A DNA stretch of 64,000 nt from Fratercula arctica (GCA_947846985.1 CANTUZ010000002.1:18491587-18555586); one strand, 5' to 3'. Counted from the stretch's first letter, positions 1-13,600 are shown. The notes: generated by a model not told the origin, from the letters alone. Program-made: numbers and translations.

Positions 1-1620
1 GGAACTTACTACTTTAATGTGGTTTAAATATTTTTATTTTGTAGGTACTGCATAAATGAGGACAGTTGATTGACAGTTCACATTTCAGTGAGAAAAAACT
101 CTAATATAAACTATCAAAGCCCAAACTAGAAACACAAATGGGAAATGAAACATTGAAAAATCTCAGCATTTAAGGTGGGAGGGTTTTAAGTAGATACTAA
201 ACCATGTATTAAATGTCATGTCTCTAAACTTGACTGCTATTGAGTGTAATGACTAGCATAAAACCGGGTTTATTTTTACGTTTTATTGGGAGGTGTACAA
301 GTTATTCTGAGGTCATATAACAATAGTCTAATGAGGTTTACGGTGCTTGAATAAACAGTGGCAAAGTCAAAACCAATTTATACTGAATCAGTTACAGAAA
401 ACTGGAAAAGAGCTGATTGTTGCTAGGATTTGGATTTTTTTCCTGTGGGTATCCTGTCAGGTTCTTTCCTACTTATCCCTTTCCTTGTTTCCCTTTTCGG
501 TGAGCCATCAATGAACAAGACAAGACTTTAGTCCTGCTCCCGCTGAGTTTAATGGCAGAACTCCCACTTCAGTGGAAGCAGGACTGTGCTAATGATGACA
601 CTAACTTGCAAGTAGAGGCTGTTCCAGTTGCACTAAAATAGTCGAGATACATTGCAAATATCAGCCTTGGTGTGACTTCTGAGGAAACTTCTTGATGTAA
701 CATAACATGTTGTTGGGTTTATTTAGTGTACAATGAAAATTATTTGATATGAAAATATTTTGTACATATATATTTTTACTTTGTTTTCTAAATTGCTGAT
801 TTGCATTGACTTAAAGTGCCAAGCAAGAAATGTATGTCATGACTGTATGAACAGTTGAAGTATATGTTTTACTGACTTGCATCATTATATGTCTAAGATT
901 CCATGACATTAATTTTTGATACTTTACTGGATTTTGACATAATAATGTGAGTTTATAACTAATAGCAGAGAATTAATACTTCACTTTTGTTCATACTATT
1001 GTAAGTTATTCTGGTATTAAATATTTTGTGACAATAAATTGATGGCTTTGACAAACTTTTTCTGTTAGAAATATTCACAGTGGTTTTGTCTGTATAAAAG
1101 ACAACAAAATTTGTCATGTAAAAAAGGTACTTTTGGGGACTTCTCTGGAGTAAACTGGAGAAGACAAGCCATGGTATAAACAACTTGTCCATGGTTCTTT
1201 TTTTAAATGATCAAAGCACAAAGAATAATCTGTAAAACACATCAAGTGGGTTTTAAATTTAGGAAATACTTGGCATAATTTCTTGTTACCATTTCCTTTA
1301 ATTTATTTTTTTTTCTACTGCTGCTTTAGAGTTTTCTGAAAACACAAATTCTAATGAATATGTGTGTGTCTTTTTTTAAATAACAAAAATCATGATCAGT
1401 GCTGAGCCAACAGCTAATGAAGACTCAATAATTATTTATGATATTGGAAAAACAAACATTATTACTATTGCTCTTCTTTGTTTCAACATATGTAACCATT
1501 TTAGTAAAATAAATAACTGCAAACAACATCTTGTTGGTTTGAATTAAATATTCATTTATCTGTCCTTAGTCATTTGCATTTCTGGTTTCCTATTATAGTC
1601 AGGGTTTCTCTATACTGGAA
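1..1620. other. AT-rich region without recognised gene
   Basis: This stretch is strongly AT-rich, with many T and A runs and no open frame I can assign. AATAAA hexamers occur on the plus strand at 350-355, 1033-1038 and 1508-1513. Together with the AU-rich composition they would suit a plus-strand 3' UTR whose coding part lies left of the window, but AATAAA is expected by chance in such DNA. No stop-codon context, splice site or protein match supports this. A small fold-back repeat lies inside it and is listed separately. Treat as intergenic or UTR, undecided. Confidence 0.3.
530..585. repeat. Ancient fold-back repeat
   Basis: The arms 530-541 (AGTCCTGCTCCC) and 574-585 (GGAAGCAGGACT) are inverted complements with one mismatch, and the bases just inside them pair partially. 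The wording (CTGCTCCC, then AATGGCA, then ACTCCCA, then GAAGCAGGACT) resembles a dispersed fold-back sequence that I recall from amniote genomes, in which a phrase close to TTGACTTCAATGGGAGCAGG is mirrored. I cannot name the family with certainty. It has no coding capacity. Confidence 0.45.
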
Positions 1621-4523
1621 TACAAGCATGCGATAGGCAAAGACAAAAGAGGAATGCTGGTCTTTTGATTAATACACCTCGTGGTGCACAGTTATGTGAA
1701 GTAGTTTAGCACACCCCTGATGAAAATGACTGTTTGGCAAGTTTACGCTAATGACTGCTAATGACAACATGGCGTGAAGCTTATAAATCCTCCACATTGG
1801 AGGCATGCAGAGGGAAGCCATAGCTAGTCACCGTCCTCAGTCACTGGTGAAGGTCCGTGAGCTGTGAAAGACTTTGGTTGTTTAGCGTTTTTTTTTTTTA
1901 TTGCAGGCTACATTTTTCTGCAGTACCATGTACAGATACAGTCTGTTTGTGGAGCCTTGGTGGAGAAGGAGATGCAGTCAGCCCATCTAGTAATGAGAGC
2001 CCAGTACAACTGGTCTCCTAACTTTTGTGCCTCAGCAAAGTTCCTCCATGGGAGGGGTGATAAATAAGGTTTTGGTGGGCAATTGGCACTTTCAGGTTTT
2101 ATGTCCTGCTTATCCGTGATATATGTATACTGCTGTAACATCTGTGGCCAACGTGTCAGTGGAGATTTGGATATTCAGTTGATATGCAAGTTCCTGAGGC
2201 AATATGTACAGCCTGATTTTTGCTGTTGGGAATGCATAGAAACACCCACATCCTAATGATGCTGAGCTTGGCATCTACTTTTTTTTATCCCAGCCTGACA
2301 AGAAGAAAACAACCTTTTCTGCTCCCATCTACTCTGTCACATCATTTGCAATAGCTGAGCGCTCCCAGCCTTTTATAAACCATTGAGAGTATGGGGAGCT
2401 CCAATTTTGCCAATTGTGCAGTAGTTAGAATATACATTGGGATCACAACTACAGTCTCTTCCAGCATCATGCAAAAGCTACAGCCAGAGCTATAGTTCTC
2501 ACTTTGTGGCCTCATGTTCACAGTTGGTGACCTCATGTACGAAGCAGTTTCACCAGGGAGACCGAGACCAAGTCCCGGGAAAACACATAGGCTGTTTTAA
2601 GGACATTTGATAACTTGGTGGCTTAAGTTTTAACTTGGAGTTTGGCAAAGGATGGCAGCTAGACTTGGATGCGCACATACAAGTGCGTTAAGTAACCACT
2701 GCACTGTGGGTTAGAAGAAGATGGGGAAGTGAGGTTGATAGCACCCCTGTAGGGTGCAAGGAAGAATGGATTTAGCTTAGGCTAGGGGAAAGGGTGTGTG
2801 GGCTTAAACCTGTTTCTTCATTATCGCTTTATTCAGCTAGTTTTTCATTATGTGCCGTGGCTTTGATGAATGATGTTTTTATCCACCTAAACTATCCATC
2901 AGTGGAGATCCACAACACTGAATGTGAAATGCTATTACAGGAATAAACCTTGATTATAAACATGAGTGGGATCTCTGATAATCATGAGCTTCCAGAACTC
3001 AACGTACTCTTAATGCCCAGAAAGTCTTTCTTTGTACCCCCTGTGACATCCCCAGCAGTGGCAGAGAGTGTGGGAATCATTCTGCATTAGTCAAAAGGAG
3101 ACCTGCACCAGGAAAGGGAGTTTGTGGCTGCCGTGGGGATGCTCCGGAGTACCAGTGAACTTCCTTCTGTCCCTGTTTCACTGCAGTGAGCGAATACTGC
3201 TGTGAGGAATCACTCAGGGCCACTCAGGGCTATCGGGTAGCGTGCTGGTGGGGCACAACACACCACACCCTGCCTACCAAGGCACTGCCAAGCAGCAGGG
3301 CTGCAGCCACCAGGCACAGACCCTCCTTCAGGAATCCTTCCAGAGGTTTTCAGCCTCAGTGGTACCTCTGTTTCTTTTGATCTTGAGGAAGCCTTGGGCT
3401 GTATTCTCCTGCATGGCTTCCAAGGGCTGGAAGACATGGGGGTTATCTGCTAGTACGTCCCCTGTGTGGGGTGAAAGATGAGACAAAGCGTGACTAGTCA
3501 TCCAACATCCCAAAGCTGCAACAAAGCCCCTGTAAATTGAGCTCCACCAGGGCTAAACAAGTCTTATTCATAATTTCTGCATTCAAAAGAGCACTGAGGA
3601 CCTCAGAGTAGCCCTGGCAGAGCCAGAATGCCAGTACTGCCAGGAGAGAAAAGCAGCTACAACAGCAAAGCTTGACATTGCTCCTTGGGCTGGGTACTGC
3701 ATCAGATGCCCACTTGGTAGGTGGCAAAGGGAAGGGTGCAGCTGTCTTCTCTCATGGCTGACTTTTTCACATATACCAACGTTTTTTTGCTGTGAAATTT
3801 CACGTTCTGCTATGAAGCCTTCAACTCACATTGTACTTCCACTCAGTCCTTAGCGTGACTACACTTTCTTAAACCCTGGCCTGTGACTTGCAGGAAAATG
3901 GAGTCCGTACTCGGCACAGACTGAGGACACCAGACCCTCCAGTGCTCCGCAAGCAGCTCTGAAGTCCAGTGGACACCAAATCAGTGGTCACGGTGACAGC
4001 TTCAAGCATGACAGCCCCCTGTTTTATTCCTGTGCTACTATGACCAATCTATGAGACTTGTGGAGAATCAGAAAGAACTGCAGAGGGATCCAGGCTCCTA
4101 ACCTAAAAATCCAAGCATGTTTGAAGGTCTGAGGGCCAAAGCATGTTTCCATGGCCAAGTGCAGACTGTTGCCTGCCTGCTTGGAGCTAGCTGGACAGAA
4201 ACATAGTCTAGTTCAGGAACTGGGTAACCAAGTTTGGCGTCAAGCCTGAGCTGCTACATCAAGGCTCCCAGCAGCGAATGGACTGGACTCAGCATGGTGT
4301 GAATATGTCTGTGCAGCTTTTGGACCATTTCTTGTTCTATGCCTTCACTTGTCCACAGCAATGTCCTCAATTTTCTCTGTGCTTTGATGCAGCATTTCAA
4401 AGAGAACAATAATACTGCTCTACATGGTTGAGCTGTTGTGTGTAGAAGGATACTGATAGTTGGGAGCTGCTCTGGTGAAATACCTAGCCTAGTTAGGTAG
4501 GGCAGGAAAGTGAGATGAAGCAT
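1621..4523. other. Anonymous DNA, no gene seen
   Basis: No exon, RNA gene or identifiable repeat was found. Short open frames near 3186-3727 overlap on both strands and have no recognisable protein features. The only structure I saw is a perfect tandem pair of the 10-mer CACTCAGGGC at 3211-3230. Confidence 0.6.
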
Positions 4524-5012
4524 GATCATAGAATCATAGAATGGTTTGGGTTGGAAGGGATCTTAAAAATCACACAGTTCCAACCCCTCATGCCGTGGGC
4601 AGGGACACCTCCCACTAGACCAGGTTGCTCAAAGTCCCATCCAACCTGGCCTTGAACACTTCCAGGGATGGGGCATCCACAGCTTCTCTGGGCAACCTGT
4701 TCCACTGCCAACCCTCACCATAAAGAATTTCTTCCAAGTATCTAATCTAAATCTCCTCTCTTTCAGTTCAAAACCATTATCCCTCATCCTATCACTATAT
4801 TCCCTGTTAAAGAGTCCCTCCCCATCTTTCCTGTAGGCCCCCTCTAAGTACTGGAAGGCTGCTATAAGGTCTTCCTGGAGCCTTCTCTTCTCCAGGCTGA
4901 ACAACCCCGACTCTTTCAGCCTGTCTTCATAGGAGAGGTGCTCCAGCCCTCTGATCATCTTTGTGGTCCTCCTCTGGACTCACTCCAACAGGTCCATGTC
5001 TTTCTTATGTTG
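4524..5012 (-). mobile_element. CR1 LINE, 5'-truncated 3' fragment
   Basis: This is the 3' end of a chicken-repeat-1 (CR1) non-LTR retrotransposon lying on the minus strand. The 3' end is at the low-coordinate side, where two copies of the TCATAGAA-type octamer (complement of ATTCTATGA) are seen at 4525-4542. The plus-strand text through 4700 (GGTTTGGGTTGGAAGGGA, then the CACCTCCCACTAGACCAGG phrase) is the characteristic CR1 3' sequence. Read on the minus strand, 4958 down to about 4690 encodes the C-terminal part of the CR1 reverse transcriptase ORF, with the motif [14 protein letters not shown] followed by [11 protein letters not shown]. An in-frame TGA at 4982-4980 interrupts it, where CR1 usually has an arginine codon; this fits CpG decay of CGA to TGA. 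The frame is lost near the 3' end. The element is dead and 5'-truncated, as almost all CR1 copies are. Homology fades at about 5012. Confidence 0.95.
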
Positions 5013-5377
5013 ATTGCCTGAGAGCACTGCTTTGACACACTGCAAGGGAGGCTACAGGAATCCAGCCTGGATGTGAGCTCATGTTGTACAAGCCGGTTTG
5101 CCAGTGTGTGGGTGTGCTTGATCCCCAGCAGCAGCAGAATTGAGACCCAAACCCATGGCTTTCATAGTGCTGGGTTGCTGAACCAGTGTTTAGTTTTGGG
5201 CCCCATCTTGAAACTCCTCTTGTTTAACAAGAAGGGAGGAGGTTGGCTTAAATACAAGTGCCTTGTGAAAAAAAGAAGGGGGGAACAAAAAGAAGTGGAA
5301 AAGAGACACGAATGCCTAATGCAACAGAAAAAAAAAAAAATCCCAAACCTCCTTAATGTTGCTGTTATGTCAGCTTG

Positions 5378-5415
5378 GGTTATTGGCAGTGGAAGTGGTT
5401 ATTGGCAGCGGAAGT
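5378..5415. repeat. Tandem duplication, 19-bp unit x2
   Basis: The unit GGTTATTGGCAGTGGAAGT at 5378-5396 is repeated directly at 5397-5415 with a single T-to-C difference. A local replication-slippage duplication is the simplest reading. Confidence 0.85.
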
Positions 5416-8400
5416 TAGACCTGGCTCAAGGCTAATATAACTCGCGCACCTGACTTTTAAAAAGGAGCTGAGATCTGGTTTCTTTATGGATGGGCTTTTT
5501 TTGATTCGTGGTGTTGGTCCCTTCTTCAGATTTCCTTAACTTTCCTTTCAGCCTGTTTTGGACTTGATTCTTCTTCTATCTTTCTGCCTGCCTGAAAAGT
5601 CTCCTGTTACATGTAGACAGCAATGGGATCCTTCACACCAAAGCTTATTCTTCTGGCTTTGCAGTTTCTAGGGACATATAGGTGAAGGATGTATGATTCA
5701 ATAAGCTGGTGTTCAGTGACAAAGTCTGGTATCTCCCTTCTCCCAGCCCAGGGCCAGTCAACATATGAAGTCTCAGGAGTGTGTAATAAAGGCTCTTCAA
5801 CCAACAAGCTCCACCATCTATCACTTCACTCCTAACTACTACTGCTTTTGGCTATCTTAACTCCCAAAAGGACTGTCAATTTAACCATAACTACCTAAGA
5901 ACTGCCAAGTCTCATTTTATGAGCTGCTGTTGAGAGTTTAGCTATTTAAGGCTGATTTTAAACAATTTTTATTGGTACTTCGTGGCATGTGCCTGATTTA
6001 CAGTCCTGTAAATAACCACAAATTAGGGACATTTCTTTCTTTACGGTAAAGGCACATTATCTTGAGCATAAGAAAGGTAGTTTGTTGGTGAAGAACTGGA
6101 GTGCAGGCCCTTTTCTGCCACAGGCTTCCTGTGTGAGCCCAGGCAAGCCTTGTCCTGGGTTTGGTCCGTGCAGAGGAGTTGTCTCTCTCCCCTGGGGATG
6201 CTCTAAGCACCAGGGAACGTGGGATGAGGATCCCATCTGAGATGTCCCTCACTGCTCACCCTGCTGCTATGAGGCTCTGGAGGTAGGAGAGAGCAGTGCT
6301 GTTTTGTAAGTGGCACACTCAGTTTGATGCACTTAAGAACTATAAGTATCTGATGTTGAGCGTTATTTAAAATTGCATGAGGCACATGTTCCAGAGCAGG
6401 CATCACCTTCTGCAGCATTTCCATCTCTTGACTGACTGCAGCAGGAGAACAACCTACTAACTGAGACCAGATACCCAAACCTGACACAGATAAAGTTGGG
6501 AAGACAAACCACACTCTGGAGAAACAAGACATTAGATCCCACACCATGAAGAGACCTGGTGGGCTCAGGCCACCACTACCTACCTTCCTTTGCAACATCG
6601 ACTGAGGAGCACAGTGAAGCACTTGGAAAGCATCATCCTAGGAAGGGGAAAATGTTTTTTTCCAGCTTAAAAAAGACTTCTTGCAGTCCAGGAATTCGTT
6701 GATGTAGAAGTTCAGATGTAAGATAAGATGATTTACTCAGGACCATCCCTGTGACTTGTGGCTGTTCAGCAAAGCTATCAGAACTTCCTCCTGTTAACTG
6801 GTGTGAGGATGAGAATCTTCATTGTCAGGGGTTTTAAGTTCCTTTTTCACACCCTTTTAAGAAATTGTCAGCCAGACTTGAAAACTGTGGAATACGCTCA
6901 TCACATTGAGAAGGAATCCAGAAGCCACGAGGCAAAAGACAACCCTGGCCTATACTGTGATGGTGGAAGAGGACAGCAGACCCATAGACACCACACTGGA
7001 GGCTTCAGTGCCTTCACTGCACTGCACAGATGGATTCCTCTTCAACAGTACATTTCCCATTCATGTTTGCTGTCTTCACATACAAGAAAAATGAAGCCAG
7101 CCTTCTATTCAGAGATGATGAAACCCCCACATTTCTTTCTTTTTTTTTAATTAAAAAATCTAGCTTGCCAGATTAATTTTTTTTCTTTAAATGTTATTCT
7201 TTAAAGATAATTATAGCAAAGAAGGTTGAAATCAAGGCCAAAATAGAAATCATTGAAACTTATCAAAATACTGAGGTTACCAAATTATGTTTACTGACTT
7301 TTTAAAAATTTTCTTTTGGTTATTCATATTAATTTGTTTCTATATTTACACTTTCCAACCTAATTTAAAACAAGAAAGTTTTAAAATCTCAAAAATTTCT
7401 ACATGATGGAAAAATACACACACACCCCCCCACAGAGTTGCATGGAAGAATTTTTAATGCTTAGTGTTTTGAAAATGAGAGCAGTTTTGCATGGTGATCT
7501 GTGGATATGAGAAGTCTATATCCTGGTGCTTCATTTGGAAAGTACTAGTTTTTATGCTGAATCATTTCAGCAACCACAATGTGGCTTTTGCTGTAGATCA
7601 CCTTTGTGTCAGTATCCTGTTGCCTTCAAAAAAATAGGGTTTAAGGGAAACTGTGAGACTTTTTCTGCTTTCTGGAATGATAAAAAGAATTTGCATTTGG
7701 CCAGAAAATGAAGACAGCAGGCATAATATTTGCTTGGACTCCTCATCCTTGGAGAGCAGACACCCAGAGTGGTAATGGAAGAACCTATGCGGTACTAGTT
7801 CATGCGTGCTCATTATAAATAGTAAAGAAAGCAAGAGAAAGCAAAGGTGTCAGACTAAAGATGGCATCCCCATCACTTAAAAAGACACTGCAACAGCACT
7901 AATAAATGCATTTCTCAGATGGCATCGAAGAGTGTAATGGCAATCAGAAAACTCAAAGTGGTCCAAGATTTGCTGCAACCACATACAAAGTGCATCAAAA
8001 AAATAAACAGCTAACAGTGACTCTCCACATTTTAAGATGTAGAACAAAGAAAATCTTAGTCATTTCCAGTCCTTTGAACCCCTGACTACACTCCCGAAGC
8101 TGATGTCTGCTGAGCCTGTAGGTGAGCAGCAGAACGGTCTTCTTTAGAGCAGCCTGCCCAGGCTGGCATAACCCCATCAGGCCATGCCCAGGGCCAAATT
8201 GGAGGGGACTCGCTAGAAAGTCCGGTGCTTTTGTCACTTTGAAGTGTGCAAAGTGTTATACAGCAATAAGTTATTTTTACCCATTCTCCCTCACCTTTTA
8301 AATAAAAGCTTTCCTTTATGGTCTTAGTTGCTAGAAAACCACTGTTACTGCTATCTCAAACAAGGCTACTTGCAATAAAAGTGTTTACTATGAAAACAGC

Positions 8401-8867
8401 TGTATGTGCATCTCTATATAATACAGTCAATATCAAACATCTTCTAAGAAGCATCAATCAGATTCCCTTTCAGGAACAAAAAATACAAGAAGGTTGCAAT
8501 CTTGTTGCAATTTCCTAATCGGCAGCTGAGGTGGGAACTCAATACCCAATTTATAACATGAAATATTCCCTGTATCTGTTTCACAAGGACGTATACCAGC
8601 ATGAGAGTGGGATTTGGTGGAACCTGGATTTACAACTGGAAATTAAATACAGGCATGTGGAAACATTATTATGTAAACTAATACTTAGCTACTTCTTACT
8701 GCATTCCCTCAACAGCAACAAAATGGTAGCATGGAAACCAAATGCTAAGTGTAATTTTTTTTAACCTGTTCTATGAGAATGAAAAGAAAAACAGTCCTAT
8801 GTAGAACCAGGAGGACTTGTTACTTTTTCATCTGAGAAGTCTTAAATGTCACAACCCCTGGGCTGAA

Positions 8868-8919
8868 TGCTCCTTTCATCAAAACCAATGGAACTTTGAT
8901 ATTGGTTTCCACTTGAGCA
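8868..8919. repeat. Ancient fold-back repeat
   Basis: TGCTC at 8868-8872 pairs with GAGCA at 8915-8919, and AAACCAAT at 8882-8889 pairs with ATTGGTTT at 8901-8908. The sequence around it (CCAATGGAACTTTGATATTGG) resembles the same dispersed amniote fold-back type as the one at 530-585, in which AATGG and CTTTGA-like words are mirrored. The family name is unknown to me. Confidence 0.4.
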
Positions 8920-9489
8920 TGAGAGATCCCAGAGACTCTGGTTTTCACCTTTTACTGAGAATCCTGGCAACATACTTTGATGTCTTACTTTTGGTAGTTT
9001 GTTTTGGTGGCTCCCATTGCTCAGGTGGTAACTACACTTCAGAGAGGCTGTAGCTCAGAGACACGCAGAGCAGCGAGCCCTTGGGTGCTGGTGATTCAGC
9101 ATTGCTCCAGCCTGAGGCACTGCTGCACCAACCCAGACAGGAGGGCAGATCATAGGCAAAGAGCTCTAAGATATGGCCAAGTCCCATTCACCTGTGTTTC
9201 ATCTACTTCTCCAGTCCCTGCAGTTCAACCAGGAAACCACCAGAACAAACACTTGAGGCTCACTTGCACCCAGTTCCTTCCCATGCCTTCTTTGCAATGC
9301 ATGTAGTGGGGCAGTAAGAGAGGTAGCTGCTCTCAACCCAGTCGGGCAGGATAAGTAGCCCCACATCTGGCTGTTTGCACTGTACAAAGGTGTCCAATGC
9401 TTCTCCAAAATATGTGCCACTCATCTGCATAAGGGACAAACTGGGGAAGTCCAAATGGTTGGCTGACGTCTCAGGGAACCACAGGAAGA

Positions 9490-10600
9490 GCCAGTCAAGC
9501 TGTTCATAAGCACCTAGAGGACAGCAAGGTGCTAGAAGTAACAGTCAGCATGGGCTTCTCATAGATAAATCACATCAAGCCAATTTGATTTCCTTCTGTG
9601 ACATTAGAGTAAACTGTGTGCATGGAAGATTTGCAGTAGATCAGACAGCTTCTGGGACTCCAGTTAGGCTTTTGGTAACGTCTTACATGACATTTTCATA
9701 AATAAGCAGAGGAAATATCATGGAGCTGAAATTACCATCAAGAGTGTATAAAACAAGTTGAAAACTCATGCTCAGAGAAGTTATCAGGGACCCCTTTTCA
9801 AAATGAACTTTCACAGAGGTCTGTCCTTGGACATTTGTGTTCAGTATTTTCATCAATAGCTTAGCTAAAGGAACAAATCAGAGGTTCACCAGCTGTGGAA
9901 CATGTGCTATTCGTTTTATACAACCAGTTCCTTGGGACCATATAGCCCAGAAAAGGCCTCTAGCTGCTGCTGCCAGGGTGTGCTCCCTCTGCCTCTGTTG
10001 GTCTTCATGGTGGTCTTGAGCAGAAAAAAGTGGAGCTGTTGCAATGCAGAGTCTTGTTACATTTTTTGTTGTCAACTTGGTGTTCCTTGTAAGTACATCA
10101 GAGGCCAGGGTTAGAATTGAAAATTACCTTGATACATTGGAGAAGTGGCCCAAAAAAATAACAGACTCAATCAACTGTATTGCAAGGACCTGTGAACAGA
10201 AGTGGTGAACTGCACAGAGCATAGGGATCTGGAAGGAAAGACTGATTGATCTAGGGTTATTAAGTGTTGAGAAGATAACAATCTTCAGGTATATGTGGCC
10301 AGCAGAGAGATGAAAGAAATAATCTGTTCTTTGTACCATAGCACAGTCAAGTAATAATGGGTTTTAATAGCAGCAAAGGAGATTGTAGGTGAGTTACTGG
10401 AGAGAACATGCCAACAGAAGAAGGGGGTTCAGATGGGGAAGCACTGGAGTATATTGCCTGTGTGGGTGGTAGACTTTCCACCACCGAAGATTTTTTAAGA
10501 ACAAGTTAGAGACATATTAATCAGGAATTAAATAATTGATCCTACTTTGGGGCAGGATGGCTCTTCGAGGTCGCCTCCCCACCCTTATTTTCCATTTCAA
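9490..10600 (+). mobile_element. Ancient degenerate CR1-type LINE
   Basis: An old plus-strand copy of a CR1-clade LINE, recognised from ordered phrases rather than an intact frame. They are: CACCTAGAGGACAGCAAGGT near 9510; AGTAACAGTCAGCATGGGCT near 9540; AATTTGATTTCCTTCTGTGAC near 9580; a TTTTGGTAACGTCTTACATGACATT segment near 9670; the reverse-transcriptase region GAGGTCTGTCCTTGGACATTTGTGTTCA near 9815; GTTAGAATTGAAAATTACCTTGATACATTGGAGAAGTGG near 10111; GAGAAGATAACAATCTTCAGGTATATG near 10270; and the 3' UTR-like TTTTTTAAGAACAAGTTAGA and GATCCTACTTTGGGGCAGGATGG near 10490-10560. The order and spacing match the older CR1 subfamilies shared with turtles and crocodilians. Part of the middle (about 9890-10100) does not align in my reading. 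Many frameshifts and stops make it non-functional. The 5' boundary is approximate. Confidence 0.8.
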
Positions 10601-13600
10601 CAGTCTGCCTTATAAACATGGCATGGAGGCCTGTTGCTCAATAGATGGTTAATAGAGTGAATAGCAGCTGGTTTATTCCTCTGTTTTTGGGAGGTGTGTT
10701 TACATTCCAGGCGTAAGAGTGGAGGGGAAGGACAGCGAGTTCTGATTGCACCAGCCAGCCAGCGGAGGAGACCAGGCAGCCATCCATCGGAGGCTGTTTA
10801 ACTTTCCCAGCCTTTCAGAGCCTAACATAAAGGACAAAGGTGGCTCCCAGATGGAAGACAACAGACTTGAAAAACATGGAAGCTGACAGAGAGGGATGTA
10901 CGTTTAACATGAAAGTTAAAATTGCCAGAAGAAGAAAGCAAGGAAATTTCCAGTTAGGTGCAATGGAACGACTCCTGAAGGATCTGTAAATACTTTTGGC
11001 CTCCATAGAAAATACTTGGGCAGAAACCCTCCAGAAGGTATGTTTGTTTTGAGCAGAATCTGGAGTTCCTGCACCAAGCTTTCTGAAGGCTGCGTTGCAG
11101 GATTAGCCTATATTCTCTATACTCAATGTCATGGGAGACTGAATGTTTTCACTGTGTTCTGGAGCCTGAGACGGGCAGACAGACCACAAAGAAAAACATG
11201 GGAACAGATCCTATAAGCTGCTTCAAATAACACTTGCTCCAGAGCCTCTGGTGATCGCTGAGAAATTCTAGTTTCACAAAAGATGCCAACAGGGGAAGAA
11301 ATTATTTCACAGTTTGCCTCAAGCTTCAAAAGGGGTTGCTGAACATGTTAACTGACACCCTTTTTGACAGACTGGTTTGCGGTCAATGCCACTAACTAAC
11401 AGGAAAACAAATGCCTGTAGTCTGAGTAGGGAATCGCACTCTGCGCCACAAAGCCAAGGAAATTGCTGCTGGAGGATCCCCAGAGCTGCTCTGCGAGAGC
11501 ACGCAGGCCAGCAGGATGTGTGAAAAAACATCAGGAATGTTCCTTGTGTGACAAGATGGATCATTCAGAAGGAAGGCTCTGCTGGGTATGAAAAGACTTG
11601 GTATATTGACTCAAAGGGACACTTTGAATATGTTTCTAGGTATAAGCAGCTCACTTCAGAAAGAAACTAGTGGATAGGGAAATGGGGAGGTGGGAGTAGG
11701 AGGCAAAGCAAAGTCAAGCTATGTACGTAGATGGATACTGAGCCAGAAATATAAAGTGGGAAAGTAAATCAGAATTTACGAGTCTTGCCTATATTTATTA
11801 CAGTAAGATTTTTTTGGTTGGTTTTTTTTTTTGGTTTTTTTTTTTTTTGCAAGCACTGGCAATTCTATTAGCCAAAGAGATAAACAACCATTTTTGATAC
11901 CAAAGAGACAAGAATTTTATTACCATTGTATCAGATCCAGTGACTGAAGCAAATTCAATCCCCTTCCTTTGCCAGCTACATGATTCACAAGGTGTTCACT
12001 GCAAAGATTGACAATCCAACTGTCTGTGTGTGCCGAATGAGCTATTCTTGATGTGAAGGACACGCATAAGTGGTCAGAAATGTTCAAGAGGATGATGAAA
12101 CCTGAAACAGATCCAAGTGCAGCATGATAGAAATAGGCTTTGGCTCTCAAGGTAGGAGAGAGGAATATCACAGATACCGCTAATGCAAGCTGCTTATTAA
12201 ACTACCGATGGCAACCAGTCAGATGTCCTAGATGTGAAAGGTCTGACCAACATGGGACATTACCTGTTAGTGACAGGACATGGATTCCTCCCTCCATCTC
12301 CACCTGGAGGCAGGGATTAGAGAGACCTTCATTGTGACTTGCCAATCTATCAGTGAGACTGCAAGTCTAGTTCTTTATTTTGGCCAACATCCATTCTCTT
12401 GTACTAAGATTCGGCTCCTTTAACAAGATTTGCAAAAACCAACCTGTGAAAACATACTTATGGAAATGGCAGAAATGTCTCATGAGATCCTCACAGAAGC
12501 AACACATAATACTGATACTTGTCTGTCTCTTGGCACCAGCTTTATATCAAATGGCTTTTGAGAGGTCTGCCTGGAGAATATAGAATTAACTCCACAGTCA
12601 GAATGAGAGACAGTGAAACGTCAAGAATCTGTAACCAGTCTTTTAAGAAATTACATTCTGGGCATTTGTAATGACAATTTTTTTCTCTGTTTCTTACAAT
12701 TGCTGGACCACCTATTTTTCAAATTACCAGCAAAAGCAATGCAGCAATGGATGTTCCAGTTCCTGTCAATCATTATTATTGTTAATTATTTAATTACTTT
12801 CTTAGAACTTCTCAATTAAAGTGCAGACTTCATTCCTCGGTTAATTACAGGTCTGAATTAACTCTGACTTTTACACCAAGGGAAAATGTAAAGCCCTAAA
12901 CTGTTGCAACACATTTACCTGTAAATTTCCTCCCTCCTCCTTTGCACTTCCCAAAACATTAGCCATCTTATAGAGGAATATTTTCAGGGATGGACTGACT
13001 TTTACAGAGCCTGGCTCTACGGCACAGGAATAAATGGTGACTTCTTTGTGGCAATGTTTACTACTAAAGAAGAATAAGATACTAAATTAGAATAATCTCA
13101 TAGGTTTTAAGCACACTTTGGTATTGATTTACCAAGGCACTGACTGTGCCATACATTTACATTGAGTGGAATCTGTGTTTTATGATGACGGGGGCAGGAG
13201 GGAAATCTTCAAAGGTATGAACATGTGGATAAGAAGATTTGTATTTTGAGTGCCGATGAGTATTTGTGTAGACAAAAAGATGGTGCTTTGGAGATAACAC
13301 CAGAGCTGCACAGAGGGCCTGAAAACATAAAACTCAGCAGTGAATGGAGCCTTGAAACATGAATCCAAACCCACAACCAGCATTCACGATCCAGCCGAGA
13401 GAGGCTTGCTATTTACTTTTCCATGCCATTGAGTGCAACAATTCATTTACTCCCAATATATAAATACATACACACACGACACTAAGTAATATCCTGCTGA
13501 TCCAAAGTGCTCCCCAAGCCTCATGCCCTCCCCACCGGCAATCCCCCTCCCAGCCAGCTCTCTTCCGCTCTGCAATGGCGCAGCCCTGGGGTACGTAACT

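Larger units (their letters stand above)
5013..9489. other. Anonymous DNA with short simple repeats
   Basis: No supported gene. Structures seen are a purine-rich stretch ending in 13 A at 5328-5340, a tandem 19-bp duplication at 5378-5415, a short CA/C tract at about 7418-7433, and a fold-back at 8868-8919. Open frames such as minus 6203-6622 (139 codons) show no recognisable domain. Confidence 0.6.

Noticed and set aside
3211..3230. Tandem 10-mer CACTCAGGGC x2
   Set aside because: Too short to mean more than a chance slippage event.
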